Shown here: piece by piece, positions 1 through 10,721 of the stretch
Layout: each line of letters opens with the position of its first letter
Numbering within the stretch: position 1 is the first letter of the stretch
Assembly (NCBI RefSeq): GCF_963082655.1
Contig: NC_081552.1
Coordinates: 70,663,465 to 70,727,464, forward strand
Direction of reading: 5' to 3'
Origin: Stomoxys calcitrans
Lineage: Eukaryota; Arthropoda; Insecta; Diptera; Muscidae
DNA: 64,000 nt
Program-made: the position numbers and the translations under genes
The notes under the pieces: model-generated
Seen by the model: only the letters and a program-made list of their open reading frames with translations
The model's database searches: none
Told to the model about the DNA's origin: nothing

Positions 1-288
1 GTTATAGTTCCTAAATTATTCAATTTCATTTCGATAACGTGATGGCATGAAAAAGAGTGCTTTGAAAATTTTCCAAATTAAAAAAAAACTATTTAATTAA
101 TCGATAAATTTTTAAATAAATGTTGAAAGTGGTAAAACTGGAGAACTTTGAAGAGCGGATGCACTTTATAAATTCCAACCGATAAAGTGCACTAAATAAC
201 TATTATGCGATAACAGCCGATAACAAATGATTTGTACTCATGCAGATTTTATTTTCTTAAAAAAGTTTTAAAAGTCGTGAAATTTTTT
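1..288. other. AT-rich unassigned stretch
   Basis: No coding signal is visible. The stretch is AT-rich with several TCGATAA-like words. Its part near 195-285 resembles 2430-2510 loosely (shared ATTATGCGATAACA word followed by a similar run), so both may be remnants of one old repeat. No boundaries can be set. Confidence 0.4.
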
Positions 289-1140
289 TTTATACCCTTT
301 ACCATAGGATGGGGGTATACTAATTTCGTCATTCTGTTTGTAAAACCTCGAAATATGCGCCTGAGACCCCATAAAGTATATATATACTAGATCGTCATGT
401 CATTTTAAGTCGATTTAGCCATGTCCGTCTGTCCGTCTGTATGTCCAAAGCAAGCTTTCTTTCGAAGGAGTAAAGCTAGCCGCTTGAAATTTTGCAAAAA
501 TACTTTTTATTAGTGTAGGTCGGTTGGGATTGTAAATGGTCCAAATCGGTCCATGTTTTGATATAGCTGCCATATAAACCGATCTTGGGTCTTGACTTCT
601 TGAGCTTCTAGAGGGTGCAATTCTCGTCCGATTTCACTAAAATTTTGCACGTAGTGTTTTGGTGTCACTTCCAAACAACTGTGTTTAATATGATTCAAAT
701 CGGTTCATAATTTGGTATAGCTGTCATATAAACCGATCTTGGATCTTGGCTTCTTGAGACATGTGAGTTGTACAATTCTCATCCGATTTGGCTGAAATTT
801 CGCACGAGGTGTTTTGTTATGACTTCCAATAACTGTGCTATTGATATAGCTGCCATATAAATCGATCTAGGATCTTAACTTCTTGAGACTCTAGAGGGCG
901 CAATTCTCATCCGATTTGGAAGAAATTTTATACAACGGCTTCCTTCATGACCTTCAACATACGTGTTTAATATGGTCTGAATCGATCTATAGCTTGATAC
1001 AGCTCCCATATAAACCAATCTCCCGATTTTGCTTCTTGAGCCCCTACAAGGCGCAATTCTTATCCGAATGAACTGAAATATTACACAATGACTTCTACGA
1101 TGTTCAGCATTCATTTATGGTCCGAATCGGACTATAACTT
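289..1140 (-). mobile_element. HINE-A copy 1 (DINE-1/Helentron-like), truncated
   Basis: The left edge is TATACCCTTTACCAT followed by GGGGGTATACTAATTTCGTC, the GTCY-side end of the family. A (GTCY)n tract lies at 423-446. Internal units with 'gatatagctgccatataaaccgatc' character recur at about 564, 718 and 847; the first spacing is 154 bp and the next is shortened by a deletion. The hairpin end (TTCGGCCGGGCCGAA side) is missing because the element stops at the poly(T) of the LINE that begins at 1141. It encodes nothing; apparent reading frames here are products of the repeat unit. Confidence 0.7.
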
Positions 1141-2100
1141 TTTTTTTTTTTTAAACAACACGCAGGGGTGGGGGATTTCACCTGCGTGCAGTGCGAGAGG
1201 AATTAGGAATTGCAGGGAGGGAAAAGGGTGTAGTGCTCTTTGATATTTGTCTTAAATCTTTGGATGTCAAAGTGGGTGGGAAAAACATTAGCCAGAAGTC
1301 GAATTCTCTCTACAATGCATTGTGCCCTGACATACTTCCTTACACCAGGAATAAAAAGACGAATATCAGACTAACACGCACCATGAATGTACCGATAGAA
1401 CAGCGCCAAACAACCCACATTGCAATGATGATGAAGGGAGGCAATAGAGTTGGATACCCCACTGTCCTCATTCAACGCCATCACTCCCTTCTGTACACGG
1501 TCCAGTAGCTCCAGGGATGATTTTGAAGCTTCAGCCCATACATGTGAGTTGTACTCCCAGAACATCAAGAGTTTGTGATTGCTCAACATCTATACCGTTG
1601 ATAGACAAAGATGATCGTAATGGATCAGCGAATCGTTTGTGTGACAACAAGCAGCAGTGAGTCTTCCGTGCATTAAAATCTACTCGATTCATTCGACCCC
1701 ACTCAGAAATGGACAGCAAATCCTGGCAGAGTGTATTATCCATAACCCGCCTCTTGTCCTCAATCTCTCGAAGACTCGGCCAATGGTCGAATAAGTGCGA
1801 ATGACAGAGATTGCTGTCATCCGCAAATGAGTAGATCAGATTCGATGTCTGACCCAACAGATCGTTGATGAAAATAAGAAAAAGAGAAGGAGAAAGAACA
1901 GAGCCCTGGGGTACACCTGCGGTCAATTTAGGCTCATTGGATGAGAACCCATCTATAACGACTCGAATAGTGCGATCTCTGAGAAAGCTCGAAATAAATC
2001 GAATGAAGCCATTACCGACACCAAATGCGACAAGCTTTGATAGTAGTGCACCGTGCCAGACCCTATCAAATGCCGTGGAGACATCCTGAGCCACAACCTT
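1141..2100 (-). mobile_element. 5'-truncated non-LTR retrotransposon (LINE) fragment
   Basis: A run of T at 1141-1152 is the poly(A) tail of a minus-strand LINE, placed exactly where HINE-A copy 1 stops, so the LINE inserted into that element. Reading leftwards from about 2100, the fragment contains the second half of a reverse transcriptase and the region downstream of it. The 5' part of the LINE is absent, as expected from incomplete target-primed reverse transcription. Clade is not certain; there is no RNase H domain in what is left. Confidence 0.7.
1371..2094 (-). pseudogene. LINE reverse transcriptase fragment, frameshifted
   Basis: The longest open part (minus strand, 2094 down to 1531, 187 codons) carries reverse transcriptase motifs in order: motif A DVSTAFDRVW near its start, motif B GVPQGSVLSPSLF, motif C SFADDSNLC with the FADD catalytic pair, and the NARKTH region of motif D. 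A second minus-strand frame (1589 to 1371) continues downstream with WAEASKSSLELLDRVQKG and LFYRYIHGAC, typical of the region after the RT thumb in such LINEs. The two frames overlap at 1531-1589, so at least one frameshift separates them. The N-terminal RT and any endonuclease are missing. The enzyme would copy element RNA at a nicked target; this copy is dead. Confidence 0.75.
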
Positions 2101-2930
2101 CCTCTCACCAAACTGGTGGATTGAGCGACTCCAAGTTATCGAATGTTATCGAGCCTTAAAGTATCCGACAAAATGGCCGATAAGCCAGTTAACAGTTGGA
2201 CTTTTGAAATATCGGTAACATTTAGGGCTCGATTAAGGATAGCAACCCAACTTTAGTTGCGTAGCCAACAGTCAAATTTGTAATAAAAATTAAATTTTTT
2301 TTTTATTGAATTGCATACATTTTTCGAATTTCTTAGTAGCAAAACGTTTCCAACGTTATGCTAATTTTAATATCAAGGTTTTTTTTCCTGCAAACGCAAC
2401 TGCGGTTGAGTTACAATCCATAATCGACCCATTAATAACATTATGCGATAACAAATTTCACTCTATGCTGATTTTATTAAAAAGTCTTAAAATACGATAA
2501 TTTAAAATATTATCGAGGTAGACGATAAAATGTAAGGTAGCGTATTCGGCTTAGAAATAACGGGTCGTGGATTTTTCCCAAAAAACAAAAACAGTTATTA
2601 ATATTTATGTTATTTTTAAAAAGCTTACTAAAACATGTCAACATTGCAAAACGTGTCAAAAAATAAAATTCAGATGTTTCGATAGTTTGATATAAATATC
2701 GATAAGTTTATATTCAAATTTACGATAAGTTTATATTCAAATGAATCGATAACATTTTAAACAAATGTTAATGAAATTTTACTGAGAGAACATTTTAGAG
2801 TAACATTCTCTAAAGACAAAACTTTAGTCTCCCTCGGACCCGCCTCGGAATTATTTTTATTTTGAATTTTTTTTCAGACAATATTTTCATTAAATTGTTT
2901 CTAAAGACAACATTTTTATAAAAAAGAAGG
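2101..2930. other. AT-rich unassigned stretch
   Basis: No gene seen. It holds TCGATAA-like words, poly(T) runs, and a short stretch near 2430-2510 and 2740-2790 resembling pieces of 1-288. The part 2815-2930 with 'CTAAAGACAA' repeats resembles the low-complexity tracts at 28860-29030. Confidence 0.35.
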
Positions 2931-3040
2931 AGGGGATAATCACCGCTGAACATTTTTTCTGATGTTCACGCCAGGATTTGAACCCAGGCATTCAGCGTCA
3001 TAGGCGGACATGCTGACCTCTGCGCTACGGTGGCGTCCAA
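2931..3040 (-). mobile_element. tRNA-derived SINE, 5' head only
   Basis: On the minus strand the sequence has a tRNA-like polymerase III promoter: TAGCGCAGAGGT (A box) and GGTTCAAATCC (B box), in the context GACGCTGAATGCCTGGG. The same head is seen in degraded form at 17540 and 45451, where in the first case it continues into a shared body, so this is a SINE rather than a tRNA gene. The body is missing here. There is no CCA-type acceptor pairing expected of a functional tRNA. Confidence 0.65.
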
Positions 3041-3207
3041 AGTGTTACAGTACCATATTATAAATTGCAAATCGGCTGTTTTCGCATGATAACCATAACT
3101 ATCCAGTACAACTTTTCGCTAAAAATCGATGCAGCACATCTGACTAGTGTTGAACTAGAACTGAAAAACACCTCCGTTATTACCGTGAAGTAAAACAGAA
3201 GTACCTA
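3041..3207. other. short unassigned spacer
   Basis: Nothing recognisable between the SINE head and the MITE. Confidence 0.3.
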
Positions 3208-3443
3208 TTGGGTTGCCCAAAAAGTAATTGCGAATTTTTTAAAAGAAAGTAAATGCATTTTTAATAAAACTTAGAATGAACTTTAATCAAATATACTTTT
3301 TTTACACTTTTTTTTAAAGCAAGCTAAAAGTAACAGCTGATAACTGACAGAAGAAAGAATGCAATTACAGAGTCACAAGGTGTGAAAAAATTTGTCAACG
3401 CCGACAATATGAAAAATCCGCAATTACTTTTTGGGCAACCCAA
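3208..3443 (-). mobile_element. mariner-type MITE copy 1
   Basis: A 236-bp element with terminal inverted repeats starting TTGGGTTGCCCAA and continuing AAAGTAATTGCG, flanked on both sides by TA (3206-3207 and 3444-3445), the Tc1/mariner target duplication. There is no transposase. Four more copies lie in the window (24444, 34894, 48009, 57351). The AAAAGTAATTGCGG core resembles ends of mariner elements. Orientation is relative: this copy and 34894 are opposite to the other three. Confidence 0.85.
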
Positions 3444-3445
3444 TA

Positions 3446-4300
3446 TTTCAAACAATGGTTATTGAAACTTCGATACCATTTTGTTATCAAAATCCAGATG
3501 GCTAGTTTTGCTATTATTACGACTATAAACTTTCATTTCCCCTTCACAATTTATGTACTTAAAATTCCTCACAAAAATCTTTCCATTTCCATTTTCATAT
3601 CCTTTCCTTGTTTTTATGTCTCTGTCACAGTTAGTTTTCCTTTTGTGTTAATTATCAATTTTCATGCATTAACTACTATGTATTGTGATGTATAACAACA
3701 ATATATTATTATTGTAACAATACAAGTAATACAAACCAACTACACTACACCACAACAACAACAACAACAACAGCAACATTAAAACGATAAATGAAAATAA
3801 TTGATATTATTGCATAAGTGATGATCGCATACAATTACAAATGGTTAATTAATATTATTCATTAATTATACTATTATTAATTATTTAAACTGAAACCAAC
3901 AAAAAACAAGCGAATATATAGATCTAAAAACAATGACGATAATCTCAGAAGAAATACAACAGAAACAAATGACAAATTTAAACATAAATGTTAATAAATA
4001 TTTGGAAAATGTATTTGAAAAAAAGCAAAAACAAAAATAATGGGAAAAGACAAATAAGCAAAAGATATTAAAGAAAGAAGCAAAATAAAAATAAATTGGG
4101 TTCACTAACAAAGAACTCAAAGAAACCCAAAAAAAAAAAGAGAAACAAATCATGGCATTAATTCATTGTGGAAGGAGGGTTGTTGGGAATTGAATAGTAA
4201 AGTTGATACACTCAAAACAGATGTTTGGAATATCTTTGGGGAAGCACTATTTTTATAGTAACTACGTAACATTTCCCTCCAGCAACAGCAACGAGTGATG
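3446..4300. other. AT-rich intergenic stretch with (CAA)n
   Basis: No gene seen. Holds a CAA microsatellite at about 3752-3779, ATTAATTATT-rich runs at 3845-3895 and A-rich tracts. The small frames here are low-complexity (Phe/Ser/Ile or Lys/Asn rich) with no domain. Confidence 0.4.
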
Positions 4301-4309
4301 GATGGTCTC

Positions 4310-4790
4310 GGTATTTCCTCTCAATAACTTGCCCACTTGAGCGGGGTGCGGCTGGAACACTTGCAGCAATGTATCGTAGGTACCGGTTTAGGCAAGCTAT
4401 CGTCTACAGTTAAGTCACTATCGAACCCCCGTAGAAGGAGTGACAGGACCTCAGCCAACTGTGACTGACCCGAAGAGATGCGCCAGGTTGTTCCACCGTC
4501 AATTTGTTGAGCATCCCGAAAGTGACAAGGCTAGGAGGAGCGCCATTCGTCGAATTCGACGTGTCTCCTACGAATGTCATCCAAGGCGTTTGGCCAGTAC
4601 GGAATCTTTGCACTGAGGCTGTAGAATTTGAATCTATCTGGAGTCGAGTATCTTACAACTGCCTTAACTTGACTTTGAACACTCTTATAGTACCCGATGT
4701 CTGGAAGATGGGCAGAGTGCTTCTGCTACTGAGGCCTGGAAAGGTCGCGAGTAAGGGGGAGAAAAATGGTGAGCATAAAATAAAGTAAAA
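4310..4790 (+). pseudogene. Jockey-like LINE pol fragment
   Basis: Plus-strand frames, broken by a frameshift near 4560, carry the segment just before the RT domain. One frame holds DPKRCARLFHRQFVEHPES (around 4470-4530) and the next holds NTLIVPDVWKMGRV and a degraded LLRPGK motif (4675-4745). The same LNTLIVP.VWKMGRV..LLKPGK segment occurs on the minus strand at 9000-9090, so both belong to one family. The copy ends at about 4790 where HINE-C copy 1 begins; catalytic RT motifs are absent. It is a dead fragment. Confidence 0.65.
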
Positions 4791-5518
4791 CGCTTTGAAC
4801 CCATGAAAGGCGTATTTATTATCCAATTTTAGCAAAATTTTGGACAGTAAGTTGTTTTAGGCCCTTCGACATCCTTCTTCAATATGGCCCAGATCGGTTG
4901 AGATTTGGATATAGCTGCCATATAGACCGATATCTCGATTTAAGGTTTTGAACCCATGAATGGCGTATTTATTGTCCGATGTCGCCAACATTTTGGGACA
5001 GTAAGTTGTGTTAAGCCACTCGACATCTTTCTTCAATATGACCCAGATCGGTCCAGATTTGGATATACCTGCCATATAGACCAATCTCTCGATTTAAGGT
5101 CTAGGGCTCACAAAAAGTGCATTTATTGTCCAATTTTACCAAAAATTGTGGACAGTAAGTTGTGTTAGGCCCTTCTTCAATTTGGCCCAGTTCGGTCCAG
5201 ATTTGGATATACCTGCCATATATACCGAAATTTGGGACAGTGAGTTGTGTTAGGCCCTTTGACATTCGTGTCGTACATGGTTCAGATCGGTCTATATTTG
5301 GATGTGGCTTCCAAAAAGACCAATATTTTGTTCTACAAAATTGAACAATGACTTGTACTTATTCAACCACTCAATATCCGTGTCGAATTTGGTCCAAATC
5401 GGATCATATTTCGAAATAGCTGCTGTGGGGGCATAAATTATACATTTTGCACCGGATTATGATGGAAGCCATACCCACCGAGGTTTCCAAAGTTCGGCCC
5501 GGCCGAATTTAACCCCTT
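4791..5518 (-). mobile_element. HINE-C copy 1
   Basis: Contains HINE-C units (words such as GGGACAGTGAGTTGTGTTAG and CCATATAGACCGATCT) repeating about every 150 bp, and the hairpin end AGTTCGGCCCGGCCGAATTT at about 5490-5510 preceded by ATACCCACCGAGG. The GTCY-side end is missing. It abuts HINE-A copy 2 directly. Confidence 0.65.
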
Positions 5519-6384
5519 TTTATATCCTCCACCATAAGATTGGGGGTATACTAATTTCGTCATTCTATTTGTAACTACTCGAAACATTCGTCTGAGACCC
5601 CATAAAGTATATGTATTCGTGATCGTCGTGACATTTTATGTCGATCTTGCCATGTCCGTCCGTCTGTCCGTCCGTCCGTCTGTCTGTCGAAAGCACGCTA
5701 ACTTCCGATGGAGTAAAGCTAGCCGCTTGAAATTTTGCAAAAATACTTCTTATTGGTGTAGGTCGGTTGGTATTGTAAATGGGCCATATCGGTCCATGTT
5801 TTGATATAGCTGTCATATAAACCGATCTTGGGTCTTGACTTCTTGAGCCTCTAGAGGGCGCAATTCTTATCCGATTTGAATGAATTTTGGCACGACGTGT
5901 TTTGTTATAATATCCAACGACTGTGCCAAGTATGGTTCAAATCAGTTCATAACCTGATATAGCTGCCATATAAACCGATCTGGGATTTTGACTTCTTGAG
6001 CCCCTGGAGGTCGCAATTATTTTCCGATTTGCCTGAAATTTTGTACGACGGATTCTCTCATGACCATCAACATACGTGTTTATTATGGTCTGAATCGGTC
6101 TATAGCCCGATACATCTCCCATATAAATCGATCTCTCTATTTTACTTTTTGAGCCCCCAAAGGGCACAATTCTTATTCGAATTGGCTGACAGGTCTCCAA
6201 CATATAATTTAATTGTGGTCCAAACCGGACCATATCTTGATATCGCTCTAATAGCAGAGCAAATCTTCTCTTATATCCTTTTTTGCCTAAGAAGAGATGC
6301 CGGGAAAAGAACTCGACAAATGCGATCCATGGTGGAGGGTATATAAGATTCGGCTCGGCCGAACTTAGCACGCTTTTACTTGTT
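5517..6384 (-). mobile_element. HINE-A copy 2, full-length
   Basis: Complete copy: left end TATATCCTCCACCAT, a (GTCY)n tract at about 5650-5690, internal units, then ATGGTGGAGGGTATA at about 6329-6344, the hairpin TTCGGCTCGGCCGAA and the terminus CACGCTTTTACTTGT. The two subterminal repeats are inverted copies. The conserved block GATC-GTC-GTGACATTTTATG next to (GTCY)n is the part that resembles Drosophila mini-me/DINE-1. Non-coding. Confidence 0.75.
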
Positions 6385-6465
6385 ACTTGTTTGTTTACGA
6401 ATTAAAGCTTGAAATGGTCTGTATATCCTTCCCGACTTTCAACTAGTGTTTCACTACCTTTAACT

Positions 6466-7037
6466 ACCTTAGACTGAAATGGTTCAAATCAGTCGATGTT
6501 TTGATATAGCTGTCATATAAACCGATCTTGGGTCTTGACTTTACAATTGCTATCCGATTTGACTGACATTTTGTATGAGGTGTTTTGTTATGACCTCCAA
6601 TAACTGTGCTAAGTATGGCGCAAATCGGTACATAACCTGCGCCTCTAGAGGGCGCAATTCTCATCCGATTTGGCAGAAATTTTGTACAACGGCTTCTCTC
6701 ATGACTTTCAACATACGTGTCTTATATGGTCTGAATCGATCAATAGCTTGAAACAGCTCCCATATAGACTGTTCTCCCGATTTTGCTCCTTGAGCCCCTA
6801 CAAGGCGCAATTCTTATCCGAATGAATTATAACACAATGATTTCTACAATGTTCAGCAGTCATTTATCGACCGAATCGGACTATAACTTGATATAGCCCC
6901 AATAGCATTATAGTTCTTATTTAATATTCTTTGTTTGCCTAAAAAGAGATACCGCGCATAGAACTCGACAAATGCGATCCATGGTGGAGGGTATATAATA
7001 TTCGGCCCGGCCGAACTTAGCACGCTCTTACTTGTTT
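6466..7037 (-). mobile_element. HINE-A copy 3, lacking the GTCY end
   Basis: Internal HINE-A units followed by the complete hairpin end: GGTGGAGGGTATATAA, TTCGGCCCGGCCGAA and CACGCTCTTACTTGT (6980-7037). The GTCY half is deleted. Several internal deletions relative to other copies, e.g. around 6540 and 6640. Confidence 0.7.
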
Positions 7038-7795
7038 TCGATATAATGTATCCCGCATTATCAAAGATCATTTTTAAAAAAATTTTAAATTTCCAAATTG
7101 TGTTGTTGTCGTCACCATTAAACACATTAAACATGAAAAAAGACCGTCTACCCCAAATCGGAGTCCATCTATTCCAAATTTAGCTTCCATAACATAAAAC
7201 TATTATAATGACGTAATCCCAAAATTACGCTTGGATATGCAAGCGTAAATCAAGGAGCAATGAATCGTAAAATTGGAAACAGTTCTTACCTAGCAGCAAC
7301 ATTAGCAAGGTCATACGTGTATGTCTATGCAGCTTTTTTCAACTATTCGACTTTTTAAGCCTTGAATGTCGATTTCGACTTTTCGACCTTTTTTACCCAA
7401 AATGTCAACTAATCGATTAGTCGAAAGTCAAATTTGGTATTCCTAGTTTGGGAAGTCATTTTACTTAACCAAGTTTTTTCTCAACAAGTTTAATAATCCT
7501 ATAGCAAACAACGTTTTTATTTACCCAATATAAACATGATATTCTTCAATTTGAATAAATATTCGTTCAAAATAGTTTACGAATTTGAGTATAATTGAAT
7601 AAATTTAATTCAGTTACAAGTTTTGACTTAAAATGTTGTTTAAAATAAACTTCCGTTGGCAGATTTGGTAACAGAGATGATTAAATCCATTCTTTTCAGT
7701 AATACCAAACATAGCTTTAATGCAATTATAAAGCTGATGCTACGTTCTTTTTCCGGAAAATTTTCCGAAAATCGTTCATTCGGTGGTTGTTGTTT
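7038..7795. other. AT-rich unassigned stretch
   Basis: No gene or known repeat recognised. Repeated TCGACTTTT-like words occur near 7345-7420. Confidence 0.35.
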
Positions 7796-9450
7796 CAGCT
7801 TTTTGTTGTGTTCTATCTTTCGTCTGCTTGATTTTGTTGAGTGTCAAGACCCAGGAATTCTGCGACCAAGATGGGGTGTGTCCACAGGGATCTGGGTCTG
7901 AGTGGAGTGGGTCTGGCCGGGCAGTTAAATAGGTGACGTGTACCGTGCGGTCCCTGACATACATCTTGCACGTCGGCATCAATCCTTGAGTTGAGGCGGC
8001 TGCATCTGGCGGAACGTAATTGAGCCAGAACTACTCTGGTTTGCCGGATGAGGTCGATATTCTTCAGGTGCAATGGGAGGCGGTTGTTCTCCAAGGACTA
8101 CATTCACCCGATAGCAAATTGCCGCATCTGCTACCGTGTCTGCATGAATGTTGTTTAGACCTGCTTGATATGCCCCTTGATCTAGAGGTTCTTTCTTGTA
8201 GCGCTGAACCTCACGCTCTAGATCATGTAGATCTACCTTAAGGGTTTTGAGCGGTGGATATCTATCCACAAGATGATGATTTGGATGGTCTCTGCGATAA
8301 CAGCTCAAAAGGTATTGCTTAGACGGCATGTACAATAGTTATGGCTTCGCACTGGTAGGATCTTTGTCTCGTAATGGAGGTGGTCCACATGAGAACTGTC
8401 AGTCAGCTCAGTATTCACCTCACGCGTATTTGTAGTGGCAGGTATCTTCAGATTTCTTGCAGCGAAATATGAGGCAAGTTCGTTGAGGTAGACGTTTAAC
8501 CTATCGCAGATGTCAACAATGGGTGGGGCCCTGATGCCATGATCGTACAATCGTCCGCATATGATACGATCTCTATGCCGTCTGGAGGAGGTGGAATGGA
8601 GGATAGGTAGAGGTTAAACAGTGCCAGAGACATCACACCACCTTGCGGAACTCCCTGTTTCACTCTACGGTGCTTCGACTTCTTATCCCTATGCTATCCC
8701 ACAAATGACTGGCGAGCACACAGATAATTCGCGACCCAGCGTTTCAGGCCTGGCTGGAAGGACGTGTTGGCCATGTCCTCAAAATGTATGGCATTGCTGA
8801 CCGTGTCGAATGGCTTCGATAGGTCCAGTGTCACGAGGACCGTACTATCACATGACCTGGGCTGATTGAAGCCACGGCAAATGTGTGCGGTGATGACATG
8901 CAAAGCAGTTGTTGTGCTATGCAGTCTTCGAAATCCATGTGGATGGAGTAATGCCTCAACCGTCTTAGATACTGGTGAGAGAAGAGAGATGGGTCTCTAC
9001 GACTCCCCCAAATTCGAGTCCTTTCCAGGCTTCAGTAACGGGATTACTCTGCCCATTTTCCAGACATTGGGAACTATAAGGGTGTTCAAAGACAGTTTGA
9101 GAACAGTAGTAAGCTACTCAACTCCAGATGAATCCAGATTCTTCAACATCAATGTAAAGATTCCGTGGGGGCCCAACGCCTTAGATGATTTTGCGCCACG
9201 GATGACATTCGCAATTTCGCCCACAGTAAATTGTGATGGCTGTCCATCGGCTCGGAGACCACGGATACGGCGAATGGCTCACCTCCTTGCCCTGTCACTC
9301 TCCGGATGCACAATAATAATCGAAAAGCATAGCTTCTATGACCCAATCGGGAACGGCTGGTATAGAAAACTCAACTCGTTTCGCTCAAGATTAGACGATA
9401 TCGCACATTGTCGCGAGTTCATAGTAAAGTTGGTTAACGTTGGTGAATGA
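7796..9450 (-). mobile_element. degraded Jockey-like LINE
   Basis: A minus-strand LINE running from about 9440 (5' side) to 7796. It holds the pre-RT segment, RT, and the long C-terminal tail, but with several frameshifts and a central deletion. It belongs to the same family as the fragment at 4310-4790. Its 3' end abuts AT-rich DNA and no clear poly(A) is left. Confidence 0.75.
7813..9346 (-). pseudogene. Jockey-like pol pseudogene
   Basis: In minus-strand order: a pre-RT segment with WKMGRVIPLLKPGK (around 9030-9080); motif A as VTLDLSKPFDTV (8790-8840), where the usual Ala after Lys is Pro; motif B KQGVPQGGVMS (8620-8665); an intact YADD at 8550-8561; then NVYLNELASYFAARNLKI (8440-8500). 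After that about 200 codons of the thumb region are missing, because the frame jumps to ETKILPVR (8350). The tail follows: CYRRDHPNHHLVDRYPP (8240-8300), LDQGAYQAGLNNIHADTV, LAQLRSARCSRLNS and the C-terminal FNCPARPTPLRPRSLWTHPI (7860-7920), spread over at least three frames. The C-terminal tail with its Cys/His pattern is typical of this Jockey subgroup. Function lost. Confidence 0.75.
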
Positions 9451-9454
9451 AACC

Positions 9455-10118
9455 TTTTTATACCCACCACCGAAGCATGGGGGTATATTCATTTTGTCAT
9501 TCCGTTTGTAACACATCGAAATATCCATTTCCGACCCTATAAAGTATATATATAGCTGAAACTTTGCACAGATTCTTTTTTTTTTGCTCATAAGCAGGTG
9601 AAGTTCGAAGATGGCCTATATCGGAATATATCTTCATATAGACCGATCCGCCGATTTAGGGCCATAAAAGCCACATTTATTATCCGATTTTGCTGAAATT
9701 TGGGACAGTGAGTTGTGTTAGGCCCTTCGACTTCCATCGTTAATTTGGCCCAGATCGGTAAAGATTTCGATATAGCTGCCATATAGACCGATCCTCCGAT
9801 TTAGGGTCTTAGGCCCATAAAAGCCACATTTATTATCCGATTTTACCAAAATTAGGGACAGTGAGTTGTGTTTGGCTCTTTAACATCCTTCTTTGATTTG
9901 GCCCTGATCGGTCCAGATTTGGATATTACTGTCATATAGACCCATCTTCCGATTTAGGGTCTTAGGCCCATAAAAGCCACATTTATAATCCGATTTTGCT
10001 GAAATTCGGGACAGTGAGTTGTCTTAGGCCCTTCGATATTCATCGTTAATTTGGCCCTGATCGGTTCAGATTTGGATATAGCTGCATATAGACCGATCCT
10101 CCGATTTAGGGTCTTAGG
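9455..10118 (-). mobile_element. HINE-C copy 2, left part (split by the errantivirus)
   Basis: Left end TATACCCACCACCGAAG followed by GGGGGTATATTCATTTTGTC. Three internal units place the word ATTATCCGA at 9681, 9834 and 9987, an exact 153-bp spacing. The last bases, CTTAGG at 10113-10118, are repeated at 17271-17276, after the errantivirus. A single base is missing at about 10083 (GCTGCATATA for GCTGCCATATA). Confidence 0.8.
10113..10118. repeat. errantivirus target-site duplication, left
   Basis: CTTAGG directly precedes the 5' LTR and again follows the 3' LTR at 17271-17276. It could be counted as 7 bp (TCTTAGG) because the last LTR base is T. The uninterrupted site, GTCTTAGGCCCATAAAAGCC, occurs elsewhere in HINE-C units (e.g. 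9807-9825). Confidence 0.85.
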
Positions 10119-10446
10119 AGTTACAGGGCCACCCACGCTGTCCGCAGAATTTTAATTCATTATGACTATGGATTTTTGCAGCATTAGCAAAAATCCATGA
10201 TCAACGAAATTGTCGCAAATGGATTTTGTATATACAAAATCCATTTACCCCAACCAGCCACAGAGAAACAGAGATCAATGCAAATATCATTTGACCACCC
10301 ATAGCGAGCCATAATGAAAACATATACTATGAAGAATTCATCAGCTAATTGTAAACATTTATTTATTAAGCTAGCGTTAAGGAAAATTTGAAATAAAGAT
10401 TCAGATAGACTTGAAACTTACACAAGAGAAGTTTGTATCTAAAACT
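10119..10446 (+). repeat. errantivirus 5' LTR
   Basis: 328 bp, AGTTAC...AAAACT. It supplies promoter and polyadenylation signals; AATAAA is at 10392-10397. No TATA box at a usual distance is evident, as in other errantiviruses that use an initiator. Two dyads built on the same arm word lie at 10168-10198 and 10217-10246. Confidence 0.95.
10168..10246. promoter_or_regulatory. paired dyads in the LTR
   Basis: First dyad: arms ATGGATTTTTGC (10168-10179) and its reverse complement (10187-10198) around a 7-base loop. Second: a perfect 30-bp palindrome at 10217-10246 whose half is AAATGGATTTTGTAT. Both arms share ATGGATTTT. The same pair is in the 3' LTR at 16992-17070. Role unknown; a protein-binding or RNA-structure site is possible. 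Confidence 0.55.
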
Positions 10447-10457
10447 GGCGCAGTCGG
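10446..10457 (+). promoter_or_regulatory. primer binding site (tRNA-Ser type)
   Basis: TGGCGCAGTCGG starts at the last base of the 5' LTR. It is the complement of a 3' end ...CCGACTGCGCCA, which fits the acceptor end of insect tRNA-Ser, the primer used by 17.6/297-like errantiviruses. Confidence 0.75.
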
Positions 10458-10499
10458 TAGGATCCTACAAGGTATCCACGACTCAACACCATCCAGGAA

Positions 10500-10701
10500 A
10501 AGGATGAAAACATAAATCCTCGAAAAGGATTTACTTTCGGAATCCAGGAAAAGGTTTTGTCCGGGCAACAGGAAAAACCATACGACGGATAAAGGAAGAA
10601 AAAGGATGAAAACATAAATCCTCGAAAAGGATTTACTTTCGGAATCCAGGAAAAGGTTTTGTCCGGGCAGCAGGAAAAACCATACGACGGATAAAGGAAG
10701 A
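10500..10701 (+). repeat. leader tandem duplication, 2 x 101 bp
   Basis: The unit starting AAAGGATGAAAACATAAATC occurs at 10500-10600 and again at 10601-10701 with one visible base change (CAACA versus CAGCA). It lies in the untranslated leader between primer site and gag. Confidence 0.9.
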
Positions 10702-10721
10702 AAGAGGGAGAAACATACCAG

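Noticed and set aside
1191..1508. 105-codon + strand frame
   Set aside because: Antisense of the LINE tail at 1141-2100.
2960..3038. tRNA gene on the minus strand
   Set aside because: A and B boxes are present but the same head is joined to a SINE body elsewhere, and a full cloverleaf with paired acceptor was not found.
3462..3695. 77-codon + strand frame
   Set aside because: AT-rich hydrophobic frame without domain; expected by chance.
8866..9450. 194-codon + strand frame
   Set aside because: Antisense of the Jockey-like pol; the minus strand holds the RT motifs.
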